DNA from: Chlorops oryzae
Lineage: Eukaryota > Arthropoda > Insecta > Diptera > Chloropidae
NCBI GenBank assembly: GCA_020466095.1
Contig: CM035809.1
Span: 27,281,063 to 27,345,062, forward strand
DNA length: 64,000 nucleotides
Reading direction: 5' to 3'
Positions 34,525-44,384 of this stretch are shown in pieces. The position numbers were made by a program, and so were the translations under genes. The notes beneath the pieces were generated by a model, which saw only the letters and a program-made list of their open reading frames with translations, searched no databases and had not been told where the DNA came from. The stretch's first letter is position 1, and the number at the start of each line of letters is the position of its first letter.

Positions 34525-35025
34525 ATTTGAGGGGGCAAGAAGAAGTTTAGAGAATTTTGGATCAAAAACCCAAAAAATCAAAAAAATTCATGACGTCCGA
34601 TTTCGATGAAAATTTATATATAGAATAAGTGAAAAATTCTAAGAATTTTGGTACTAAAACTTTTTCAAAAAACTTATTACAACTAGTCCTTTTCGGACCA
34701 GTTTGGAACTAGACCCAAACTAGACCAGTTGTAATTAGTTTGGGTCTAGTTCCAAAGTGGTCCAAAAGGGACCAGTGTAATCAATATTTATTAAAAATGT
34801 TAGCGTAAAAATTCTTCGAATTTTTCACTTATTCTATATATAAATTTTCATCGGAATCGGACGCCATGAATTTTTCGGATTTTTTGGGTTTTTGGTCCAA
34901 AACTCACTAAACTTCTTCTTGCCCCCCCCCAAAAAATTTTTGGGTTAATGTCTTATAATTGCTCAATATACCACTGTGGCAAATATAAGCGCTACCAAAG
35001 CACTCTTTCTCTCGCTACGCCCTTG
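34525..35025. mobile_element. Foldback MITE, CAAGGGCGTAGC family, left end truncated
   Basis: The right half matches 40222-40762 to the terminal CTCGCTACGCCCTTG. The left arm is recognisable from AAGAAGTTTAGAGA inward, but its outer part is missing or diverged. The centre carries TAGTTTGGGTCTAGTTCC-type hairpin words. A C/A run lies near 34921-34937. Confidence 0.8.
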
Positions 35026-36136
35026 GTGTGAACAGACTTTAAAGATTGAAGAGAATACTTTCAAGATTCTTATTGATTGAAATGATATTTCTGGATCAAA
35101 AATAAATTCTTTTAGAATGATAAAAGTTAGTTGGAGTTAAATTCTTGTCGTTTTCTTTTCTGTATTATTCCCCCACATAACTCCTCAGGGCCGTCGAGTG
35201 ATATGGGTGGACCGGGAGGATTTCCTTCCCTCCAAGCAGACCCCTCGACTCAAAAGATTGACTAAAATATCAATACTCACTTACCTAGCATTATGTTCAT
35301 CCCGTTCCTTAATCGGGCGCCCCTGTCGGATAGCTAGAAGCCTCCGCTTCAATGAAATTTTCCCGCTGCCCTCCTCTCAGGACAGGATTGTACCTCCTCA
35401 ATGTGTTACAGCGACATGATTTTCAGGTTGCGCGAAAACTTCTTTCATCAAGTAAATTCAATATGCTCTCCTTTTAAGAACCAGTTAGACGCCTCATTTG
35501 ACTAAAAGTAAGTAATTTGTAAGAATAATATATGAAAGGACAAAAATTTATATCACAAAATGCCTTTGAGCGCTCCGAGTTCCTCAATTCCTAATGGCCG
35601 TAAATCATAATAATTAAGCTCGTCCACCGCCAGCCGATTGAAGACATCGCGACAAACGCGCGGACATCGGACAATGCGGGCAATTTGGAAAGCTATAATC
35701 AAAAGGAAAACAGCAGCATCAGTCGTCCATGAAGGCATGAAAAATATTTACTAAATTTAATGACAACGAAGACGATCCACTAATGACGATAATAAGTGCA
35801 CAAGAGTTCAAGAAGCGAGTGCCCGGCCATCGAACAGGTTCAACAAGTAGATTAAAAGTTATGCGCGCTCACATTGTATACCGGGTTGTGTGGGGTAACC
35901 CGATACCTTGCAGCCGCATAAACCATAAAAGAAAAGTCAACGTAGAGAGCCAAAGACAGAAAAAAAAACGCACTCTCTTTAAATGCGAATTTCTTGGCTT
36001 GACATTGATCCTTCGGGAGACGGCACACGTCGTCATCCTCGTCGTCGTCGTCGCTGGGGCATGTTGTCATAGGCTCAACACCGAACGGTTTTATTTTCAC
36101 ACGTCGCTGTGACGTTTAAGCCTAAACAAAGGTAAT

Positions 36137-36186
<50 letters not shown>

Positions 36187-36955
36187 ATGGAGAAGGCATA
36201 CGTCATGCCTGCGTCACAGCTGAGCTGAAGCCTGAGGTATTGCGGTCGAAGCGAAGCGCCAGTGCGTTGTGTGGGTGTCTTCTCGATTCCCATGGAAGGT
36301 CATTTTTTTTATGCCGTTGAAATTCATACATCGGGTTTGCGGTTTCTTTCGCTTAATTTAATCGATTAGGTAGGGGATCGCACGCACGCCTGCGCAGTGG
36401 AAGCAACTGATACGAGCGACTCATATCAACGACTTCGGCGATCTGCAATCGTATATCACGATCCGTTCGCGATCGAGTTCTGTTTCGCATTTGCGGTTTC
36501 GCCACGAATGAAGGCGAGTGGAGTGGAGTGGAGTGCAGTTTCGGGGGATCTGTGTAGACCTGCATTTCGAATGATCGTAATACGAGGATTGGCGCTTTTA
36601 AGGTTTTGTCGTCGTGGGGGTATTGCGGTTCCATTCTGGATATATGATGCGATTTAGCGGTTTGACGCCCACACACGTCTGTGCCTGTCACTGGGTTTCT
36701 GTCCTCCAGTGGAGGTACCTAAATGTTAACAGGGAATAAAGCAGTTAAGTGTGTCAAATATAACGATTTAATTTTATTGTTGGAAGGCATAAAAGCTTCC
36801 AAATTTTCTGCAGGAATTTTTTGCAATAGAAGGATTTCAAGGATCGACCTTGAAAAATATGACGAAAAGCTATGGGTTGAGGATATTCCCTCGTATTTCT
36901 TGAGATTTCTCGCATTTCGGAGGAGGTCCGAACACTGAAACATCCCCTTTGTCTC
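35026..36955. other. Non-coding DNA with GA microsatellite
   Basis: A pure GA run lies at about 36140-36179. 35560-36660 is CG-richer with several overlapping short frames on both strands (for example 35783-36112, 36353-36691) that have no known domain. No gene is supported. Confidence 0.35.
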
Positions 36956-37061
36956 GGTTATATCAAGAATAATAGAATATAAGATTACGACATGCGCAGA
37001 TTTTACTTTTATCCGAGCACTTGTGACGTGTTTTTTTTGGTGCTGCCACAAAGTTGCTTAA

Positions 37062-37191
37062 CCCTTTAACGCTCAACGGAAAAATTTGTCTCTAAATCAT
37101 TTTAAAAGGTTTATAGCTTAAACAATTTATAACATATCTGTAAATCGATAAACTTATATGGGAAAAATTTTGTCCCATGTGCGTTAAGGGG
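37062..37191. mobile_element. Nested TTAA-target MITE, 130 bp
   Basis: TTAA at 37058-37061 and 37192-37195 brackets the inverted ends CCCTTTAACGC and GCGTTAAGGGG. The same unit occupies the same place in copy 2 (43646-43775). The family also occurs at 53258-53388 and as the array at 56421-57126. Confidence 0.8.
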
Positions 37192-37308
37192 TTAAAATGG
37201 TTTAACAAAAAGCAATTTTTTAACACGACTTCATTTCGTTAGGTGCTATTACAGAAGACTTTCATTAAGATTTTAAAGAAAAATACTTTTTCTAAACGTA
37301 ATCTTTAA

Positions 37309-37440
37309 CCCGTTAGCGCCTGAATTAAAAAAATAAATTTTTAAAAATTCAATAAAATAAAAATCGGTTCAGAAATGGCAGAAATAACAGAAAACGAACC
37401 CTTTTAGTGATGCCAAATGGCATCACTAGGCGCTTACGGG
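37309..37440. mobile_element. Second nested TTAA-target MITE, 132 bp
   Basis: TTAA at 37305-37308 and 37441-37444 brackets CCCGTTAGCGCC and GGCGCTTACGGG. A palindromic TGATGCCAAATGGCATCA lies near 37408-37425. The equivalent in copy 2 is 43405-43529, whose ends are more decayed. Confidence 0.75.
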
Positions 37441-37708
37441 TTAAAGTTTTTAAAATATTTTTGTAAAAATTTGTGAAAGTTTCAAATTGGTAGTATGTTT
37501 TTTCGAACGTCAGTGGCAACGCTGAAAACACACGTAAATTTTTTAATTTAAATTTTTTGTCTTGAAAATTTTCATCTGTCAAGAATTTTCAATAATTTTA
37601 ACCAATCGGAATACTTTGAACTCTACGTCACAAGTGCACATGCGCAGAAGAATAAAATTTTGAACTCTGATTGTCGTAACCTTATAATCTATTATCCTTG
37701 TATTATAT

Positions 37709-39247
37709 TATGATCATTAACATATGAGAATGATGTGGGAAGTGAATGGGTTTAGTTGATTTTTTTATCGTATTCTTTTGGCGGCATTGAACGAGAGTCA
37801 TTTGAGGCGAGAAAGGCTTGAACTTCGTCTTTTGGCCTGAAGTGACGTATCTAGAGGTGGGGTTAAAGGGGTTTTGAACCCTCTTTGAAATGTGAGAACT
37901 AAAAAGGAACACGAGAATATCGTTAAAGTCCTGTAATAATTTTAAGTTTACGCGCCTGGTATGCTGACATTTTCATTTCAATAAGCCTCACATTTCCTGC
38001 TGGGTATCTTCCTTTTTTATTTGATATTGCTCTCGACTAATCGACGAGATTGAGAGCTTTAAATTAATTTTTAAATTTCTTTTATTTGGAGCGATGCCAA
38101 AAAGGTGGAAAAATTAAGGCGAAAATCTTATCAAAAAAAAGAAGAAAAAATACAAATAAAAATGTGGAAAAAAGGAAAACAAGAAAAATTTGAAATGCAA
38201 ATCTCAACAACGTCTTGTTCAATGTTGCCTCTAATTGCTGCTTTTCTTTTAGTTTTCCATCAACGTTTTTTTCTCTATTTTTCCTGTAAATGTAAAATGA
38301 AATAATTTTCCTTTAAACAATGGCCGCGCAGCAGTACCAACAACAACAAAAAAACATGGCGAGAAATTACAAGGGAATTATAAAAAATTATTCATTGAAT
38401 TTATAATTTTGCGTCGCGCATTCATTGGACTGAAATTGTACTGCAGCCGAAGCCAAAGCGCATGCGCCGCTCATGTCTGCAGATTGCAGGAGATGCCTCC
38501 CCGCTGCTGCTGCTGCTTCCAATCGCTTTCATATGGAGTACTTCGAATTAATGCATAAAGCTGGCAATTATAAATAATAAGCCGATTTAATTGCATGATT
38601 ATCTTAAAAGCCTTTAAAAAGCTTAAAAAATTGAATTGGCTCACATCGAGAGCAGCAACAACAATGTATTCAGCTAACGAGGGGCAGTCGGTTGAAGGCC
38701 CCCCTTTTGTGGGTAGGGAAAATAGGCAGGACTAAGAATGCTAATATGAGATTGAGACGTTGGAGATATTCACAATTAAGAGCTACGATAAGAACGTCCA
38801 TGGATCAATTCTCAGCTATGATTGCGGGCAAAGCCTCGTAGAGAAGAATTTAAGGCAAGTGGTGTTCGTCTTCCTTAAGAAATTTTCGCTAAAAAAAATA
38901 GAGAAATACGAAAAAAGGAAGGAAAAAAAATTGACCTCTTCAGGGAAAATGGAACTCGGGGAAACCAACCCTTTCCATTCCTACAGGGATGATGTGAACT
39001 CAAATTTCTACAATCTCCATGATTTTCTATGAACGATGGAGGTTATTTGTAATCTGAAGGATATGAGGAAGGCTCGAAGGCTTGGTGAAAAGAAGGTATA
39101 CTTTGATCAGGGCCGTATGGAGGTTTCAAACCCCCTTCCAAATTCGAAGAATAACAATAGTACACGAGGAAATGGTCACAATACATATTTAGTTATGGAA
39201 CGCCTAAAAACCCTCCCGGAAAATTTTCCGCGTGCAAGCCTTCTTTA
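37709..39247. other. Non-coding DNA
   Basis: Around 37840-37965 there is a CAG/CTG-type hAT-like relic (GACGTATCTAGAGGTGGGG on the left, TTTACGCGCCTGG on the right). 38430-38530 is CG-richer and has a CTG repeat. The frames at 38760-39032 and 39036-39248 show no known domain. Confidence 0.35.
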
Positions 39248-39255
39248 GTACAAGA

Positions 39256-39457
39256 CATGATACAAGAAAACAAGATAGCGCCACTTCAGTACCGCTATTT
39301 TGAGGCTCTCTGTGAGAGCCGAAATTGTTGTTGTTTCCCATGCTATTCAAAAAAGTAAAAAGCCGGATTAACATGGGAAACAACAACAAAGAATCGCGAT
39401 TTTGAGTTTGTGACGTTTCCTCTCTCAAGTGGCGCTATCTTGTTTTCTTGTATCATG
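39256..39457. mobile_element. P-like MITE (copy 1), 202 bp
   Basis: The termini CATGATACAAGAAAACAAG and CTTGTTTTCTTGTATCATG are inverted repeats extending to about 31 bp. They are flanked by an exact 8-bp duplication GTACAAGA (39248-39255 and 39458-39465). CATGAT ends with 8-bp target duplications match P elements of flies; superfamily assignment rests on that. The centre is a second inverted repeat around GGGAAACAACAACAA. A second copy lies at 58357-58582. Confidence 0.9.
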
Positions 39458-39465
39458 GTACAAGA

Positions 39466-40012
39466 TACATATTCATGTAGTCCCTAAAAGAGATCCATTT
39501 GAGGAACATCCATTAGGTCCATTAGAACCCAAAATTCTCTGTTATATGTAAGAAATAAAGTTCAAGAAATCAGATAAAAATTAAGATTTACAAGGGTGGC
39601 AAGGGTGATTAGAGCTACAATCCCTCTCTTTCAAGATCAGTTATTGCTCGGAACGAATTTTTTCTCCGTAACCATGCCTCATCAGTTAAGCTTCTTCCAT
39701 CTTCTTGCGTGATTCAAATGTCCCGGCCTATCCCGGGATCCGGAAAGAGCGACCAGTTCCTCCATTTCGTTCTGTCGGTTGGATCATCGGGGGTAGATCT
39801 TACAGCCTCTAGGTCCCATTTTATTGTGATTCATAATATGTATTATATATCTAAGTATCAGACATAAAATCCTCATTCGTAATACAGTCAACCCTCCATA
39901 ACTGGAGTCAAAATTTTCCAAAGAATAAGTACGACTTCTGGAGACCTCACGGTAAAGAATTTTATGTAGAACTTTCTCTCAAAAGGTCATTGCCACCTGA
40001 TTAATTTCAAGC
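39466..40012. other. Non-coding DNA
   Basis: A possible pogo-like end (TACAGTCAACCCTCCATAAC) is seen near 39889, without a clear partner. Nothing else is recognised. Confidence 0.35.
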
Positions 40013-40014
40013 TA

Positions 40015-40186
40015 CAGTGAACTACGGATAAATGAAACACGAATAAATGCAAAAACCTCATAAGTGCAAGGTGCTTTGAAGCCTTTTTATGAGTTCCCAT
40101 GAAAACATGCACGGATTAATGCAAAGAACGCGTTAGTGCACAAGAATTCAAGCAAAAAACGTGTTGCATTTATCCGTACTCTACTG
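40015..40186. mobile_element. pogo-like MITE, 172 bp
   Basis: The ends CAGTGAACTACGGATAAATG and CATTTATCCGTACTCTACTG are inverted repeats with two or three mismatches, between TA at 40013-40014 and 40187-40188. CAGT ends with a TA target suggest the pogo/Tigger branch. GGATTAATGC and GCAACACG-like words add further pairing. No coding. Confidence 0.75.
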
Positions 40187-40221
40187 TATAATAAACAAAA
40201 AATATTAAAAAATCCTCCAAC

Positions 40222-40762
40222 CAAGAGCGTAGTGAGAGAAAGAGTGCTTTGATAGCGCTTATATTTGCCACTGTGGTATATTGAGCAATTATAAGACATT
40301 AACCGGAAAAAAATTTGGGGCGCTGTAGGAAGTTTAGAGAGCTTTGGACCAAAAACCCAAAAATTCCGAGAAATTCATGACGTCCGATTTCGATGAAAAT
40401 TTATATACTTATAGAATAAGTGAAAAATTCTAAGAAGTTTGGTACTAAAATTTTTTAAAAACACTTATTACAACTAGTCCTTTTTGGACCAGTTTGGAAC
40501 TAGACCCAAACTAGACTAATTGTAATCAGTATTTTTTAAAAATGTTAGCGTAAAAATTCTTAGAATTTTTCACTTGTTCTACTTATATATCAATTTTCAT
40601 CGAAATCGGACGTCATGAATTTTTCGGGTTTTTGGTCCAAAACTCTCTAAACTTCTTCTTGCTCCCCAAATTTTTTTTCGATTAATGTCTTACAATTGCT
40701 CAATATACCATTGTGGCAAATATAAGAACTACCAAAACACTCTTTCTCTCGCTACGCCCTTG
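40222..40762. mobile_element. Foldback MITE, CAAGGGCGTAGC family, complete, 541 bp
   Basis: An exact 8-bp duplication CCTCCAAC lies at 40214-40221 and 40763-40770. The ends CAAGAGCGTAGTGAGAGAAA and TTTCTCTCGCTACGCCCTTG open inverted arms of more than 200 bp, so nearly the whole element can fold on itself. The centre contains a small hairpin with CCTTTTTGGACCAG and AACTAGACC words. Those words are the core of the 154-bp units at 4101-5450. It encodes no protein. This is the reference copy for the partial copies at 5447-5626, 34525-35025 and 52033-52400. Confidence 0.92.
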
Positions 40763-41223
40763 CCTCCAACCTTACGTGATTTTTACAGTGATCCTAAAAA
40801 TATATAAAGCAGAAAATTAATTTTCCTTAATTAAATTAAATAACGTGATAAACAAAAATAATAAAACCCCAACAATTCCAGACACACACACACCAGAAAG
40901 TCCAAACAATAAATCCAATTAGTGCCAAAAAGGCTAACCAGCTGTATGTATCACCGTGTTGCCATCTCTAATGTCCGCCATAAAAAAAAAAATTAAAAAA
41001 ATATGAACACGTCTGAGTGGGCAGGCACCTCCTCTTTGCAGTCATAACAATAAGAGAAATAATTGTACAATTAAAGCAATGCATATAAAATTGATTTATG
41101 GTCTCATTTTGTTTTCTTCGGAGAACTTTAAAAAAAAAAATCCCATAAAATTAAGCAAGTTTAAGTACACGACTTCAAACGCCGCATAAATTAGCACGCA
41201 TTCTTTTTGCGATCACTGTTGAT

Positions 41224-41366
41224 CAGGCGCGTACGTAGAATTCATTTCGGGAGGGATTAATGCGTTTTAAAACTAAACTGGGACTATTTTTTTTGTGGAA
41301 CTTTGAGATGAATCGAATTTCCGAAGAGGAGTTGAAACCCCAAAATCGCCCCTACATACGCCACTG
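41224..41366. mobile_element. hAT-like MITE relic, 143 bp
   Basis: Left end CAGGCGCGTACGTAG and right end CTACATACGCCACTG are imperfect inverted repeats of the CAG-GGCG type. Flanking octamers do not match, so the copy is old or one end is misplaced. Confidence 0.5.
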
Positions 41367-43136
41367 GAATTTAATGGTGAAAAACGATTCACAGCGTGAT
41401 CAGTGAAAGGTTTTTTCATAGATAAACGAATGTAAATGTTTTAAAAGAAGGTTTATATTGCATATTGTACGATTGAAAGTAAGAACCGCTTAAGTCGATT
41501 TAGAGCGAAGATGACTTTTTGCTACAATTTCGTTGCTTTAAAGCAGTTTAATTGAAAGTTTATCACTGAAAATGATTAACACATTTTATTTTTGTCTCTT
41601 TTTATTTAAAAAGTCCCTTCTTTTTGGTGAGATTCAAGCATTCAAGCCTATTTCTCGCTTAGTAGTCATAAAGGACTTAATCAGTTTTCTCTTTAAATTG
41701 TGATTCGAAAATCAATCAATGCCAAAAAGGGAAAATTATGACTTCCTGTTCGCTTTTCCGATGGGTTTTCGAGCTTTGATTTGATGCGAGAATTTCCCAA
41801 AAATTTCGAATCGCTTCGATTTAGGTACCTTGAGCCAAAGCAGCGATCCTGCCAGCCATCCGTTCTCTCCCACTCGAAAAGATAAATCGAATGAATTCGG
41901 GCAAACGTGGTCGTAATTTGAAATATTAACTCCGCTTATTAAACCAATTTCTTCGAGTAAAATAAATCGAAATGGCCGCGAGGGAAACATTTCTATTTGC
42001 ATAAAAACCCTTCAGAAAGATGCCAAGCACTCGCGAAATTTAGATATCAAAGCGCAGTCGAGCATGCGCAGTCCGCAGTCCATAGTCGGCGAATCATTGA
42101 CCATCTCTATGGGCAATTTTATGAGCATTGCTCTTAACAGATGTTGTGGATCGTTCAGACGTGTTTTTTTTTTTTTTTTGCTGCGTTATGATTGCCCGTT
42201 TTATTGTTATTTGCTTTGGCCCGAAGGCTCCACACAAAAGTGCTGGAGTCTCTAGCAATTGATCAAATCGAAGAGCGGAAGAGCTTGAGCGAATGGAGGC
42301 AGACAGAGTGGGAGAGCGAGAGAAAGAGAGCGATCGAGAAAGGGGTGGGCGACGCATTGGCAGGCTGCCAGCTATGAGCATGGTTAAGTGGATTTGCTGC
42401 TCAGTGATTAAGATTAGCAGTGATTATAGCGGCGTTGTGTCTGGTGCGCTAAAAATCCGCTCAAGCGCCAACGAGAAATGGGAAAGTGGAATCGCATTTC
42501 GTGGCTGCAATCGCTCGCTTCTTTCGGTATTTATTTTTATTTTCTTTTTGTATAGTATTATTTTTTTTTTACGGTAAATATGAGCTCGAGAAGATTCTCT
42601 CGCCCTGCTTGGGCTGCGCTAATCGTTCAATCTGAACAGAAAAACGTGCGCGCCTGCGTGCTCGATTAGATCGACTGTGCGGTACGGTATGGCGAGAGTA
42701 GGAGCAGTGTGTGCGCCCGTACTTCGAGCGCAGTTGAGGTCTTAAGTAATTGTGGAAGCATGGAATTCCGCTGAATGGAATTGCACTGCGGCTGCGGTAC
42801 TATCAATCCGCTAAATAGGTACGAGATGTGTCTAATGCAGCGCCGTTTAGTGTTGGGTAAATGGATTTTCGAAGCACTTGAAACAAGGCCTCGAGGTAAC
42901 TGTAACTGAGAGAACGAGCGAGGAGAGAGGGAGGAGCAAATAAAATAAAAAGAAGGCTTGATTTTTGTTGCTTTTTGGCTTATGTGGGAAGACTGCAATT
43001 CCCTTGTTTCGATTAGAGGCCGTAGAGCGTTGATTTTGTCATTTGGGCTAATGGGATGTGAAGGAGAAATGGAAGGAAAAAATCGTTTAAGTTGACTTTT
43101 TTGGGAATGAGAGTTTTTGGTGGCGTTATTTTTATA
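41367..43136. other. Non-coding DNA with CG-richer stretch
   Basis: 42040-42760 is CG-richer, with GAGA words near 42310-42340 and overlapping short frames on both strands without known domains. It could be a regulatory or 5'-flanking region; no exon is supported. 41367-42040 holds nothing recognised. Confidence 0.35.
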
Positions 43137-43404
43137 TGTAGAACCAAGGATAATAGATTATAAGGTTACGACAATCAGAGCTCAAAATTTGATTCTTCTG
43201 CGCATGTGCACTTGTGACGTAGCGTTAAAAGAATTCTGATTGGTTGAAATTATTGAAAATTGTTGACAGATGAAAATTTTCAAGACAAAAAATGTAAATT
43301 AAAAAATTTACGTGTGTTTGCAGCGTTGCCACTGACGTTCGCAAAAACATGCTACCAATTTGAAACTTTCACAAATTTTTACAAAAATATTTTAAAAACT
43401 TTAA

Positions 43405-43529
43405 CCCGTCTAGGATGCCATTTGGCATCACTAAAAGAGTTCGTTTTCTGTTATTTCTGCCATTTCTGAACCGATTTTTATTTTATTGAATTTAAAAAAA
43501 ATTTTTTTTTTGATTCAGGCGCCACCGGG
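43405..43529. mobile_element. Nested TTAA-target MITE in copy 2 (first)
   Basis: It is bounded by TTAA at 43401-43404 and 43530-43533, with decayed ends CCCGTCTAGGATGCC and GGCGCCACCGGG. It corresponds to 37309-37440. Confidence 0.65.
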
Positions 43530-43645
43530 TTAAAGTTACGTATAGAAAAAGTATTTTTCTTTAAAATCTTAATGAAATTCTTCTGTAATAGCACCTAACG
43601 AAATGAAGTCGTGTTAAAAAATTGATTTTTTAAAAATCATTTTAA

Positions 43646-43775
43646 CCCCTTAACGCACATGGGACAAAATTTTTCCCATGTAAGTTTATCGATTTATAGA
43701 TATGTTATAAATTGTAAAAACTATAATCCTTTTAAAATGATTTAGAGACAAATTTTTCCGTTGAGCGTTAATGGG
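43646..43775. mobile_element. Nested TTAA-target MITE in copy 2 (second)
   Basis: It is bounded by TTAA at 43642-43645 and 43776-43779, with ends CCCCTTAACGC and GAGCGTTAATGGG. It corresponds to 37062-37191. Confidence 0.75.
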
Positions 43776-44220
43776 TTAAGCAACTTTGTGGCAGCACCAA
43801 CAAAAACGTCACAAGTGCTCGGATAAAAGTAAAATCTGCGCATGACGTAAACTTATATTCTATCAATCTTGTGTAGAACTATCATTGACAGTGCTGCCAG
43901 TCTTGGCGATTTTAAGTCCAAATTTAGGTTTTTATTTCTAAGGTTAGCTGCAAAAAATTAGCTAACCTCTTAGCTTTATATTTAGCTTGAAAATTTATTG
44001 TACTCTTTATGGCCCATACTCAGATGTGAATGGGAAGACTGGCCATCTTGGATCCCGCATATGAATTATATAGGTAGATCGTGGGACCAAGGAGGGGATT
44101 GGTCTTTCGAGGTCTGTGTCCATAACTTCTTTTAACTTGAAAGTTTTCTTGGCTTTTATTATCTAGGCTTTATTTTGATGGTTTTAACCTCTTCTGCGAA
44201 AAAAAAAAATCTGGCAGCAC

Positions 44221-44376
44221 CAGGCCTGTAGAGTGGGGGGGTGGAAAAGGGGGATTTTCCCCGGGACCGGGCTTTCTGAAGGGACCCACAATTGGCAAAG
44301 GGAATTTTTTTTCGCACATTTCTGTGAGGACCCCGGAAAAAATCCCCCGGGCCCCAAATTTCTCCCTACGGGCCTG
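44221..44376. mobile_element. hAT-like MITE, 156 bp, exact 8-bp target duplication
   Basis: The ends CAGGCCTGTAGAG and CTACGGGCCTG are inverted repeats, and GGCAGCAC occurs on both sides (44213-44220 and 44377-44384). The interior is unusually rich in runs of G and C and folds (GGGGGATTTTCCCCGGG against CCCGGAAAAAATCCCCCGGG). A truncated inverted relative lies at 54313-54445. No protein. Confidence 0.9.
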
Positions 44377-44384
44377 GGCAGCAC

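Larger units (their letters stand above)
36964..37700. mobile_element. 8-bp-TSD element, CAAGGATAATAG family (copy 1), 737 bp
   Basis: The ends CAAGAATAATAGAATATAAG and CTTATAATCTATTATCCTTG are inverted repeats. The flanking octamers GGTTATAT (36956-36963) and TATTATAT (37701-37708) match at six positions. The same element in opposite orientation lies at 43145-43871 with an exact 8-bp duplication. Both copies contain two TTAA-bounded inserts at equivalent places. No protein is encoded; the 77-codon frame at 37349-37582 is internal and of unknown relevance (its mirror occurs in copy 2). Confidence 0.85.
43145..43871. mobile_element. 8-bp-TSD element, CAAGGATAATAG family (copy 2), 727 bp
   Basis: The ends CAAGGATAATAGATTATAAG and ATTCTATCAATCTTG are inverted, and an exact duplication TGTAGAAC flanks them (43137-43144 and 43872-43879). 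It is the inverted relative of 36964-37700 and carries the same two TTAA-bounded inserts at 43405-43529 and 43646-43775. Those inserts were therefore in the element before it spread. The 8-bp duplication suggests hAT- or P-type movement. No transposase is seen. Confidence 0.9.
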
